A stretch of DNA of 64,000 bases from Geotalea toluenoxydans JCM 15764 (lineage in GTDB: Bacteria > Desulfobacterota > Desulfuromonadia > Geobacterales > Geobacteraceae). Shown here piece after piece: positions 10,081 through 18,204 of this stretch (the stretch's first letter is position 1; every line of letters starts with the position of its first letter). A model generated the notes under the pieces. It was given only the letters and a program-made list of their open reading frames with translations. It did no database searches and was not told the DNA's origin. The stretch is from contig NZ_BBCJ01000021.1 of the NCBI RefSeq assembly GCF_001311985.1, positions 17,698-81,697 on the forward strand. Direction: 5' to 3'. The translations under genes were made by a program, and so were the position numbers.

Positions 10081-10911
10081 ATGGCTGGTACAGGCAGTGG
10101 ATTTGTTGATCAGACACCACATCCGCCTCTTCCCTCGGCGCTGGCAAATCTGCAGGAAATTCTGCAGCTCGGCAGAGGCAGGCAGTTGGTCGTCTTCCTC
10201 GATTATGACGGCACCATCGCTCCCATTACGCCGACCCCCGACTCTGCGTTGATCACCCCGGAGATGCACCGGGCAATGCTCAGACTAGCGGCAAAATGCA
10301 CAGTGGGAGTCATCAGCGGCCGCGATTTGCCCGATGTGCGCCAACGGGTCAATATCGATTCAATCGTCTATGCCGGCAGCCACGGCTTTGAGATTGGCGG
10401 TCCGAAGGGGCTCCACGTTGAACAGCCAATCGGCATTCAGTGCCTGCCAACCCTTGACCTTACCCACCAGGAGATCTCACGGCAGTTGGCAGAAGTAAAA
10501 GGCGCCATCGTGGAGAGGAAACGGTTCGTTATAACCGTTCACTATCGGCTGGTTGCCGAACAGGAAGTGACACTTGTTGAAGCGGCGGTGGATCAGGCCA
10601 TCCACCGCCATCCCCAGCTCCGGAAAACGGCGGGGAAAAAGATGTTCGAGCTGCTCCCCAACACAGACTGGAACAAGGGAAAAGCCATTCTCTCTCTGCT
10701 GGACATACTGAAGATGAATAGCCCTGAGGTGCTGCCCATTTATCTTGGGGATGACACCACGGATGAAGACGCCTTTCGCGCTCTGCAGGGGATAGGTCTC
10801 GGCATTTTTGTGGGAGAAGAGGCTGTGGAATCGGCGGCAGGTTACGGACTCAGGGATTGGGAGGAAGTAAGAGAGTTTCTTCTTGAGCTTACTCCATTTT
10901 GCCGCATCTGA
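10081..10911 (+). CDS. otsB: Trehalose-6-phosphate phosphatase
   Basis: A 276-residue HAD-superfamily phosphatase that would convert trehalose-6-phosphate to trehalose. The nucleophile motif is VVFLDYDGTIAPI, motif II is GVISGRDL, and the last HAD motif is YLGDDTTDEDAFRAL. The start at 10081 is chosen because GAAGGAG lies just upstream; an in-frame ATG at 9946 would put coding sequence through the riboswitch. No otsA is visible nearby. The upstream GEMM riboswitch suggests that trehalose synthesis answers a cyclic dinucleotide signal. Confidence 0.9.
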   Translation: MAGTGSGFVDQTPHPPLPSALANLQEILQLGRGRQLVVFLDYDGTIAPITPTPDSALITPEMHRAMLRLAAKCTVGVISGRDLPDVRQRVNIDSIVYAGSHGFEIGGPKGLHVEQPIGIQCLPTLDLTHQEISRQLAEVKGAIVERKRFVITVHYRLVAEQEVTLVEAAVDQAIHRHPQLRKTAGKKMFELLPNTDWNKGKAILSLLDILKMNSPEVLPIYLGDDTTDEDAFRALQGIGLGIFVGEEAVESAAGYGLRDWEEVREFLLELTPFCRI

Positions 10912-10935
10912 AAGACCTGCCTTTCTGATAGGGCA

Positions 10936-12138
10936 TCACGTGAGAAGTTCCAGCTGTGCTTCTGCAGAAGATGATTTATCCCAGATCCTTATGAGACTGC
11001 GGCCGGAATACTTAGCCTGGTAGAGGGCATCATCGGCTCTTTCTACCAGCTGCTCGATGCAAGCATCCTCGACACCGTCAAGTGAGGCAATTCCCATGCT
11101 CAGGGTCACTTTTATCGGGCCTTTGCGGGTGTCGATCTCGGTGCTTTCGATGGCATCCTTGATTCTGCGGCCAAGATTTTGGGCTGCTGCCAGATCGGTT
11201 TCCGGCATCAGAATGGCAAATTCCTCTCCTCCATAGCGGCACGGTGTGTCAGCCCTGCGCATCAGCTTATCAATGGCAGCGGCCAGGGCCTGCAACACCT
11301 GGTCACCGATAAAATGGCCGTAGGTGTCGTTTACGCGCTTGAAGTGGTCCAGGTCGATCATGATAATGGACAGGCTGTGGCGGTACCGCCGGTAACGCGC
11401 CAATTCATGTTCGGCGATGGAGAAAAAATGACGCCTGTTGTAAAGACTGGTAAGAGGATCAAGCTTTGCCATTTCCTCCGCTTCATGTCTTGATTTTTCC
11501 ACATCCAGCAAAGCCTTCTTCAGGTTCTCAGTCTGCTCCCGTATTTTTCGCCGCTGCAGGAAGTCCTGGCGCATGTAACGCTCTATGGAGTAAGAGGCAG
11601 ACATACCGGTAATGTTAAAGGCGATAAAGAAAAAGGTGTTATTTGTCAGAATGGGCAGGGGAATACTTTTAGTCCAGATGACCATGACCTCGTAAAGAAG
11701 AAAGATTGTCCAGGACAGGACTGTCGCTGCGAGGAAAGGCAGACGGAAAAATGTGTAATAAAACATCAGGCAGAGCAGTAATCCCACGTAATAGAGGAAG
11801 CACCCCGGCGCACCCGCTCCCAGGATCATAGCTATAATTCCGACACCCGCAATAAAACCGGCAAGCACCATCAGCGGATACATGTACTGATAACGGATTT
11901 CGGAATAGGCTAGAAAGAATACCCCGACCAGCAGTGGACAGACTATGTAATAGCGAACGGTCCAGGCAAATTGTTCAATGTCAGGGATGATCCAATGATC
12001 CAGAATTCCGAACAAGGCATAGAGCAGAAAACCCAGCGCCAGACACACCCTGATCTGGGGCAGGTTTTTTTCGTAGTTGGCTTTCTGGAATTCTTTTTCC
12101 AGATCACTGTCTCGGAAGACCAGGGTAAAAGGGCGCAA
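10936..12138 (-). CDS. Membrane diguanylate cyclase (GGDEF protein)
   Basis: A 400-residue protein with about six membrane segments in residues 30-190, a linking coiled helix (REQTENLKKALLDVEKSRHEAEEMAKL), then a GGDEF domain starting at DPLTSLYNRRHF. The active motif is GGEEF and an RRAD five residues before it fits an inhibitory I-site. In the guanine-recognition region the sequence is NDTYGHFIGDQVL; the Asp nine residues after the Asn is the one that Hypr cGAMP synthases replace with Ser. This protein should therefore make c-di-GMP. It is convergent with otsB. Confidence 0.92.
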   Translation of the reverse strand: MRPFTLVFRDSDLEKEFQKANYEKNLPQIRVCLALGFLLYALFGILDHWIIPDIEQFAWTVRYYIVCPLLVGVFFLAYSEIRYQYMYPLMVLAGFIAGVGIIAMILGAGAPGCFLYYVGLLLCLMFYYTFFRLPFLAATVLSWTIFLLYEVMVIWTKSIPLPILTNNTFFFIAFNITGMSASYSIERYMRQDFLQRRKIREQTENLKKALLDVEKSRHEAEEMAKLDPLTSLYNRRHFFSIAEHELARYRRYRHSLSIIMIDLDHFKRVNDTYGHFIGDQVLQALAAAIDKLMRRADTPCRYGGEEFAILMPETDLAAAQNLGRRIKDAIESTEIDTRKGPIKVTLSMGIASLDGVEDACIEQLVERADDALYQAKYSGRSLIRIWDKSSSAEAQLELLT

Positions 12139-12299
12139 GGTAGCTCCTGTTGAAGGGAAATGAACGTACAGATGCTAATGCAATTCATATTCCATTAAAG
12201 AGTTATTCCTTGACTCTCAATCCTTTTGAACTATGCTTTTTATAACTGATTCTAATTTTGGGGCTGTGCGAGACAGCCGGAAACCTGAAAGGAGGCTCT

Positions 12300-12437
12300 A
12301 TGTCTGAACTGGCCAAGGGAAGCACATACCGCTGCTCAAGAAAGGAATGTGGTGTTGAAGTACAGGTGCTGCAGGAATGCCGCAGCCAGGAAGACTGCCA
12401 ACTGAGCTGCTGCGGTGAGCGGATGCAGCGAAAATAG
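12300..12437 (+). CDS. Small cysteine-rich protein, 45 residues
   Basis: The ATG at 12300 follows GGAGG with good spacing. The 45-residue product starts MSELAKGSTYRC and holds six cysteines in a zinc-ribbon or desulforedoxin-like layout: C at 12, C at 17, C at 27, C at 33, then a CC pair. A strong terminator follows. It is too small for most gene finders. A redox or metal-binding role is an inference. Confidence 0.65.
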   Translation: MSELAKGSTYRCSRKECGVEVQVLQECRSQEDCQLSCCGERMQRK

Positions 12438-12466
12438 GAATCTTCAGCGACAATCAGACATGAAAA

Positions 12467-12496
12467 AAGGCTGCTTTCGCCGGAAGCAGCCTTTTC
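12467..12496 (+). terminator. Terminator after the small cysteine-rich gene
   Basis: AAGGCTGCTT pairs with AAGCAGCCTT around a short loop and ends in TTTTC. Confidence 0.8.
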
Positions 12497-12515
12497 TGTG
12501 AAGCTGTATTTCCCG

Positions 12516-12674
12516 TTAATCCTCCCCCTCATCCCCCGCTTTCTTGTCTATGTTGGGTGGTTTACCCTTTTTCCTGGGATTGAAATATATGTAGCTGAAT
12601 AACACCAGCACAACGAGCAGGATGATTACAAAGATGAACCCGTAATTAAACCAGCCCCAGTCAGCTTGGTTCAT
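12516..12674 (-). CDS. Small single-span membrane protein, 52 residues
   Basis: It starts at 12674 after GGAGG and overlaps the end of the DUF1003 gene. One transmembrane segment (FIFVIILLVVLVLFSYIYF) follows a short aromatic N-terminus, then a charged tail NPRKKGKPPNIDKKAGDEGED. The size and shape recall CcoQ-like or small membrane subunits, but there is no neighbouring oxidase, so no function is assigned. Confidence 0.65.
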   Translation of the reverse strand: MNQADWGWFNYGFIFVIILLVVLVLFSYIYFNPRKKGKPPNIDKKAGDEGED

Positions 12675-13284
12675 GGTTCTCACCTCCCTTTTCGGTCTTT
12701 ACCTCCCGTTCTGACAGATTTTTTCCGGACGCCGGCCCCCCCACCTGTTCCATCCTGTCCAGGACCTGCTCAGGTGCCACGTCCTTTGCCAGCTCCTTCA
12801 GTTCAGGGTTCTGTGATTCTTCGATGCCCATTCTTTCCGCTACCGCAGTCACCAGAGTTATGATACGCGTCACCTCGTGCTCGGCCAAAAGGCTTATGTG
12901 CAGGCTCAGCTCTGCCCGCTTGTCGGATATGGCCTGCATTCTGTTCTGGCTGATAAGGACGAAGGTGGAAAGAAAGATTGCCTCCACCGATGCCGCCATG
13001 GCCAGTATGACGAAACTGGGATCAAAGGGATGAATGAACGGCATCCATCCTGTGTTGATAAGGATCCAGCTACCGAAAACCACAACGTGCAAATAGACGA
13101 ACCGCATGCTGCCGGTGAAACGGGTGATGGCATCGGCGATCCTGTCCTCCCGTCTTTTCTCCTGCTCTTCCACCTGGCGCCGGGCAACGAGTGCTTCGAT
13201 GTTCCGGTCGACAACGGCAGCCATTTCCCCTTTTTTTGCCCCGTCGCTATGGTTCAGTCCGGTCGCCGCCATACAGCACTCCAT
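12661..13284 (-). CDS. DUF1003 membrane protein
   Basis: About 207 residues. The start at 13284 follows AAAGG; an upstream ATG at 13350 lies in a terminator hairpin and is not used. The DUF1003 core is recognisable from RFTGSMRFVYLHVVVFGSWILINTG, two membrane spans, and FVLISQNRMQAISDKRAELSLHISLLAEHE. The family is cytoplasmic-membrane and uncharacterised. Its stop overlaps the next small membrane gene by 14 bp, so the two may act together. Confidence 0.85.
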   Translation of the reverse strand: MECCMAATGLNHSDGAKKGEMAAVVDRNIEALVARRQVEEQEKRREDRIADAITRFTGSMRFVYLHVVVFGSWILINTGWMPFIHPFDPSFVILAMAASVEAIFLSTFVLISQNRMQAISDKRAELSLHISLLAEHEVTRIITLVTAVAERMGIEESQNPELKELAKDVAPEQVLDRMEQVGGPASGKNLSEREVKTEKGGENHEPS

Positions 13285-13307
13285 TAAACCTTTATCTGTC
13301 GGAGACC

Positions 13308-13346
13308 AAAAAGGGGGACAGCACCTTTTGGTTTCCTGTCCCCCCT
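13308..13346 (-). terminator. Terminator downstream of the Gly/Ser-rich lipoprotein
   Basis: On the minus strand, GGGGGGACAG pairs with CTGTCCCCC and is followed by TTTTT. It separates the lipoprotein gene from the DUF1003 gene. Confidence 0.8.
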
Positions 13347-13395
13347 TCATAATTTATGCAAGTCGCAGCATCTGGCACATCCATTGGCTAATGAA

Positions 13396-13722
13396 TTAAT
13401 ACCAACCGGACCCGCCGCTGCCCTTTGTGCCGCTGGTCCCGCTGTCCATGCTTCCGCCTGTGCCGCTGCCTGTTGATCCGCCGCTGCTTGAGCCGGTGGA
13501 ACCACTGGTGTCTGTCGAGCCGCCGGTGCCGGTTGTGCCCCCGGCGCCATTTGTTTCCGATCCAGTTGATCCGCCAGTCCCTGTCCCATAAGTGCTGCTC
13601 CCGGTATCGCTACCGGTGCTGCCGCCAGTGCCTCTACCTGTTTGGCAACCTGCAGTAAAAACGAGACCCGTCAGGGCGGCCAAGGCTGTCAGGGTAACGA
13701 TGGATCTTCTGACTTTGTTCAT
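13396..13722 (-). CDS. Low-complexity Gly/Ser/Thr-rich lipoprotein
   Basis: A 108-residue lipoprotein. The signal peptide ends in FTAGC. The rest consists almost wholly of Gly, Ser and Thr in short repeats such as GTGGSTGS. This is likely an extended surface linker. No function can be assigned. Confidence 0.75.
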   Translation of the reverse strand: MNKVRRSIVTLTALAALTGLVFTAGCQTGRGTGGSTGSDTGSSTYGTGTGGSTGSETNGAGGTTGTGGSTDTSGSTGSSSGGSTGSGTGGSMDSGTSGTKGSGGSGWY

Positions 13723-13865
13723 ATCGATTCCTCCCCATTAATAAAGTATTTTTTTAGTTTACTAAAAACTGCTCCCTGAAAGTATAAAGAAGAAGATCGG
13801 ACCTGGCAACCCAAAAAATTAAGCAGGATTCATTATTTCATTACCCATACTGATCACCTAATGGA

Positions 13866-13900
13866 CAAAAAAAGACCGGCAGGCAGCCGGTCCTTTTTTT
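13866..13900. terminator. Bidirectional terminator
   Basis: AAAAAAAGACCGGC pairs with GCCGGTCCTTTTTTT. It lies 17 bp past the stop of the minus-strand lipoprotein gene that ends at 13917. Confidence 0.85.
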
Positions 13901-13916
13901 ATGGAAAAGTCAACGT

Positions 13917-15067
13917 CTATTGATATTGAACATAAAGGGGCTTCGGCTCAAGCTTGAGCAAGTCCTGTGGAGTCATCAGGATCCCCTTTTTGGTGTCGTT
14001 GTGGTAGAAGAGCTTGAACCCTGTGTACTGAACCGGTTCGGAGACGATGTAGTCCTTGTAGGAATCGCGTTTCAGCCATGGCGCCCCCCAGCCGTCCATA
14101 TGCATGACTATCTGGACTTCAGGGCGCAGGGCGATCTTCTTGAAGTTGGTGACCCCGTTGCGAGTAAAGCGGTGCACCGTGAACAGCTTCGGCGGCAGGT
14201 TATATTTCTTCACCAGATCGCGGAGATAGCCGGAGGCATAATTGATGTCCTCGGCGTCATAGGTACCGATCTTTTTGCCTGGAACCTTGCCGCTCTTGAT
14301 CAGATTGAATTCCGGGTCGATTCCCAGGTGGACGTCCGGGTTCTTCAGGATCCATTCGAAGCGCGGCAATATATTCCGGATATCGTCATGACCGGTCTGG
14401 ATATCGATGAAGAGAACGGCATTGGCCTCTTTCGCCCAGCCATAGACCTCGTTGATAATTTTGTCGGGCATCACCATCCGGAATTTGCCGGCCTTGCCCG
14501 GCTCTCCCTGGGCCACCACCGCAATCAGGTGGAGGGCCGGCTGCACCGGAGTCGACGGATCCGCCTTCTCCCAACGCGCGGCCTCCCCCTTCAGGCGGCG
14601 CAGCATGTCGTCCTTCTGAAATTCTCCAAGGGCGCCCATCCGTTTGGAAAGTGGATGCCGTAATAGGCGACGATGCGCTTCCTGGGCAGGATGGAGCCTG
14701 GCAGCGGCTCCGCACACTTGACCGGCCAGCCGCAACGCTTGGCATAGGCAGGGTCTTCACCGGCAAGGTATCTTCCTTTGGGAGATTTTGCCTCTGCTCG
14801 TGCCGAAGTATAGGTCTTGTTCGCCACCTTGGCAGCCGTTTCAGCAGCTGAACTGGTCTTGGCAAATGCAGCTGCGGCCGGAGCAGCAACTGTCTCTGCC
14901 TGCTTTGCCGTGGTCGCTGCGGCAAAAGCCTTGGCTTGGGCAGGGGAAGATTGGCTCTCGGTACATCCCGACAGGCTGAATGTTGCGGTCATGGCAAGGA
15001 ATACCAGACCGACAGGAAAGGAAGTCAGGCCATTTCGGTTGCCGGCCGGGATCGGAATTCTTTTCAT
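13917..15067 (-). CDS. Exported lipoprotein of unknown function, one frameshift
   Basis: About 384 residues after repair. The start at 15067 is preceded by AAAGGAG. A lipobox (FSLSGC) ends the signal peptide. An Ala/Lys-rich linker follows (residues about 40-110), then a folded domain opening with RIVAYYGHPLSKRMGALGEF and containing VLFIDIQTGHDDIRNILPRFEWILKNPDVHLGIDPEF and VQIVMHMDGWGAPW. This pattern suggests a TIM-barrel glycoside-hydrolase-like fold, but I do not recognise the family. The frame slips near 14645, where one C restores it. A GEMM-like leader and terminator lie upstream. Confidence 0.7.
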
Positions 15068-15110
15068 CAGTTGTTCTGCTCCTTTGACTGTGTTGAAAAT
15101 GGTGGATACG

Positions 15111-15158
15111 CAAAAATAGCCGGGAGCCGATTCGTGTGACTTCGGCAACCCGGCTATT
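15111..15158 (-). terminator. Terminator overlapping the GEMM-like element
   Basis: On the minus strand AATAGCCGGG pairs with CCCGGCTATT and runs into TTTTG. Its first arm is inside the candidate riboswitch, so the two folds exclude each other. Confidence 0.75.
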
Positions 15159-15212
15159 CCTAAGGCCTGCAGGTTTTCCGTTCATCCTTTGCGGATGGCT
15201 ACTCGTTGGTCA
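15137..15212 (-). promoter_or_regulatory. Candidate GEMM-type riboswitch upstream of the lipoprotein gene
   Basis: On the minus strand, TGAC (15212-15209) and GTCA (15140-15137) close a structure holding a CATCC-GCAAA-GGATG hairpin, ACGGAAAACCTGCAGGCC, and AGGAATAGCCGGGTTGCC-GAA. The last block matches the 3' half of GEMM RNAs well; the 5' half is divergent. A terminator shares its CCGGG arm, which would give ligand-dependent attenuation. Confidence 0.5.
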
Positions 15213-15280
15213 AGCACCACACTACATCAACAATTTACCTGAAACCGCACAAATAAGTCAAAAATTTTCTTCGTACTATC

Positions 15281-16058
15281 CTATACATATAGTTTCTGCT
15301 CATCGGTATAATAGGTCGTCTTCTGGGCAATCTTCTCCTTGAGGATCGGTCGGCCCGTGGGTGATGTTTTGCGGGAAGGGTTATGCACCTGCAGGAAATC
15401 CCGGATCTCACCGGCAGTGATGCGGGATTCCTCTCCTTGATGGAGACAATGGCCCACTGCAGGACTGCCGGTATTTTTTCCGCAAGCACTTCAATGGTCC
15501 GGGGGGGCAGCTTTCCCATCAAAGACAGGGGTGAGATGCGCGCTTCCCACAAGATCTCGTCAGCATAGGCGTTACCTATGCCGCGCATCACTTTCTGGTC
15601 GATGAGAAACGCCTTGGCCTTAGCTTCGGAAACCTTGAAATCAGGCGTTTCAGCTCATCGACGGTTACCGCCAGGGCATCAGGTGAAGCTTCCGGCTTTT
15701 CCGGATCGAGTGCCGCGATGGCCATTGCTTTTTCATCGGTGACGACAAGGCTTGTATCGTCCTCGAAGCCGATCACCAGCTGCGGGAAAGGAACCTTGTC
15801 CGGCGTGCCGGTTATAACGAAGCCGCCGGTCAGCATCAGATGAACATACAGCACCCTGCCGTTGCCGATGAGGAAACGGACCTCCTTTCCCCAACGCTCC
15901 ACAGTGTCTACCACCTGAGCCTGCAATGATTCTGCAAGCATCATGGGAGAGACATTCAGGCGCAGATTACTCCCGCACCTTACGGACTTTATCTTTTTTT
16001 TCGTTACCCTCTTATCAAGATTTTCGACAAAGACGGTCAGATCCGGCAACTCCGGCAT
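15281..16058 (-). CDS. Fpg/Nei-family DNA glycosylase without zinc finger, two frameshifts
   Basis: A formamidopyrimidine-DNA glycosylase-family base excision repair enzyme. The start at 16058 follows AAGGAG and gives MPELPDLTVF, so the catalytic Pro2 and Glu3 are present once Met is removed. HLMLTGGF and the helix-two-turn-helix region VMRGIGNAYADEILWEARISP are conserved. Frame slips lie near 15625 and 15425. After repair the C-terminus is short and ends near KTTYYTDEQKLYV, with no CxxC-x16-CxxC zinc finger, so it is a zinc-less type. Confidence 0.83.
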
Positions 16059-16080
16059 CTTGCACTCCTTTTTCAAATCG

Positions 16081-16102
16081 AAGGCCCGCAGGAAGCGGGC
16101 CC
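16081..16102. repeat. GC hairpin, first copy of a flanking pair
   Basis: GGCCCGC-AGGAA-GCGGGCC. The same 20-base hairpin recurs at 16253-16272, on the other side of a palindromic element. Confidence 0.75.
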
Positions 16103-16133
16103 AGATTGCTGACGAAGTCACAATATGTAAGGC

Positions 16134-16246
16134 TGATCAAAAAGCCCTAGGTGCAAGGCGCCCGAAACCTGAGGAGTGAGGCGTACTTAACGGTACGCCG
16201 CAGCGACGACTGGTAAGGGCAACGCCGCAGATGGGGCTTTTTCATC
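16134..16246. repeat. Palindromic intergenic repeat element
   Basis: Outer arms TGATCAAAAAGCCC and GGGCTTTTTCATCA enclose an inner hairpin GGCGTAC-TTAACG-GTACGCC. The element is noncoding. A second element with the same plan (outer inverted arms, inner GCGTAC/GTACGC hairpin) is at 51422-51539. Confidence 0.75.
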
Positions 16247-16252
16247 AGACTC

Positions 16253-16277
16253 AGGCCCGCAGGAAGCGGGCCTTCGT
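16253..16277 (+). terminator. GC hairpin, second copy, with terminator-like tail
   Basis: GGCCCGC-AGGAA-GCGGGCC followed by TTCGTTAT. It repeats the hairpin at 16081-16102 exactly. Confidence 0.55.
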
Positions 16278-16379
16278 TATCTAACGGTCGTTGGTTGTTC
16301 ACTATTTTTCCTGATCGGCACTGAGCAGCACTCTCATCCGGCCAAGCCCTCACCCAAGGAGAAGGATTCCATCAGGTTG

Positions 16380-16913
16380 CTATTTGACCTTGGCGCCCAC
16401 CTTCGTTGCCAGTTCCTGTGCCTGCTGCAGATGCTGTTCGAGAACCGGCAGCGTCTTTTCCGCCCACGCCTTTACCTCAGGGTCCTTCACCTTCTGGGTC
16501 GCTTTCCTGAAGTCCTCCACATCATGCTTATGGTCCTTTACCATATCGGACATGTATTTTTTATCGAATTCGGCGGCGGAAGCCTTGTTCAGCTTGTCCA
16601 CCATGGATTTGTGTTTGCGCTCAAGCTTGGTGGGCAGGGTAACGTTTTTCTGCTGGGCGAGGGTCTTCAATTCCTCATTGGCCTTGCCGTGATCGGTAAC
16701 CATGCGGCTGCCGAAATCCTTTACCTCCTGGGACTGGGCCTTTGACTGGGCCAGTTGCCCGAGCTCTACCTCCATCATGCCGCCACTGGCCGCTTTCTTG
16801 ATGAAATCCTTGTCTTTGCCCGCCAATCCCTTCTCTGCTGCAAAGGCAGCCATAGTCACTGTACCAAGCAGAAAAAGACTTACCATCAGAACTATCGAAA
16901 CCCTGTTTTTCAT
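16380..16913 (-). CDS. DUF4142 exported protein
   Basis: A 177-residue protein with a signal peptide ending AAFA and a DUF4142 domain (KDFIKKAASGGMMEVELGQLA, then FGSRMVTDHGKANEELKTLA). DUF4142 is a ferritin-like helical fold found in periplasmic stress proteins of unknown activity. The gene is intact. Confidence 0.87.
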   Translation of the reverse strand: MKNRVSIVLMVSLFLLGTVTMAAFAAEKGLAGKDKDFIKKAASGGMMEVELGQLAQSKAQSQEVKDFGSRMVTDHGKANEELKTLAQQKNVTLPTKLERKHKSMVDKLNKASAAEFDKKYMSDMVKDHKHDVEDFRKATQKVKDPEVKAWAEKTLPVLEQHLQQAQELATKVGAKVK

Positions 16914-17002
16914 GGCAGCTCCTTTCAGTTGTAGGTAACCACATCCCGTAGAATCTAATTCAGCTGTAGGCGGCCTTTACCTTCGCTCTGCTGTAGTTAT
17001 CG

Positions 17003-17206
17003 CTACAGCCGGTTCTTCAACAGGTCCTTCCCCTTCTGCACCAGGTTGGCGTTCGTCTCCAGCACCTCGTTGAAATACTGGCGAGCCTCACGGTCCCCTT
17101 CCTGGTCTGCATCCCTCATATACTGGTTACATGTATCCGCCGCCTGTGAAGCATTGTAGATGACGCTGATGAGATCATAGTCCTTGTCCTTGAGCTTTTC
17201 AGCCAT
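17003..17206 (-). CDS. Small helical protein, 67 residues
   Basis: It starts at 17206 after a GGAGG-like site (AAGGAGGCTC). The product is acidic and helical with no signal peptide, and holds DLISVIYNASQAADTCNQYM. It may form a helical hairpin dimer like small ferritin-like proteins, but no family is certain. Confidence 0.65.
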   Translation of the reverse strand: MAEKLKDKDYDLISVIYNASQAADTCNQYMRDADQEGDREARQYFNEVLETNANLVQKGKDLLKNRL

Positions 17207-17406
17207 GATGAGCCTCCTTGCGTTGGATTAGTACTTATTTAAAAAGAATAAAAGAGTACTCCGCAATGTCAACGGCGGGTAGTACGGCAAAGCCGCCTTT
17301 TTCGGGCCAGAGGGTAATCGTGGCCGGCGCCGTCATCATGGATGGGATTATTTTGCGCTGAGGGTTTCAGGGACAGGTAGGCGCAGGGAGAATGAAAAAG
17401 GAGTTT

Positions 17407-18173
17407 TCATTTTTTCGTAGTCTTTGCCGAGAGCTTCTCCAGGTAGCGCTGAGCGGTTATAGAGCCTTTGCGGGCAGCCCGATTCAGCCAGTAAGCTGCC
17501 TCGTCGTTATCTTTTTCCACTCCATCTCCCTTGGTGTACATAACCCCCAGATACACCTGGGCTTCGGTGGATTCTTGCTCTGCCGCCATGCGGAACCAGC
17601 GCACCGCCTCCCGGCGGTCCTTTTCTACCCCTTCGCCGCGGCATATAATCCCCCCAGATAAATCTGAGCCTTGACGTAGCCCTGTTCTGCCGCCAGCCTG
17701 AACCAGTTCAGGGTTGCGGCCATGTCCTCGGCCACCCCGTCCCCCCGGGCATACATCAACCCCAGGTTGTACTGGGCTCGGGCATCCCCCTGGGCCGCCG
17801 CCCGACTGAACCAGCAGAATGCTTCCCCCAGGTCCTTTGCCACCCCTTCACCGTTCAGGTAGAGAAGACCAAGATTGAATTGGGCACTGGCGTGACCGCC
17901 GTTAGCAGCACGCTGGAACCAGACTGCAGCTTCGGCAGGGTCGCGCTGCACTCCTTCCCCTTTGTAATGCATGACGCCGGCAGCAAAATCACCGGCCGAA
18001 TCACCTTCCGATTGAAAGTGACGCAGTGCTCCGGCGTAATCCTTTTGCTGGTAAGAAACGAGCCCGGAATTCTGCACGCAGCCGGTAAAAAGCAGCATTG
18101 CCATCAGAAGAAGGAGAAATGGGCAGGTAGCTGTGAGATTACTGTAGGGAATCCTGTACATGTTCTTCATCAT
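17407..18173 (-). CDS. Sel1-repeat lipoprotein, one frameshift
   Basis: A lipoprotein (lipobox LLFTGC) made of about five or six Sel1 repeats, for example AEAAVWFQRAANGGHASAQFNLG and EAVRWFRMAAEQESTEAQVYLG. Such repeats mediate protein-protein contacts. The frame slips near 17640, where one C restores ARGEGVEKDRREAVRWF. About 255 residues after repair. Partner unknown. Confidence 0.83.
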
Positions 18174-18204
18174 GCAAAAGTCACTCCTTATGGATTCATG
18201 ATCT

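Noticed and set aside
15068..15148. An upstream start for the lipoprotein ending at 13917
   Set aside because: The extension would cover the terminator hairpin; the start at 15067 gives a proper lipoprotein signal.
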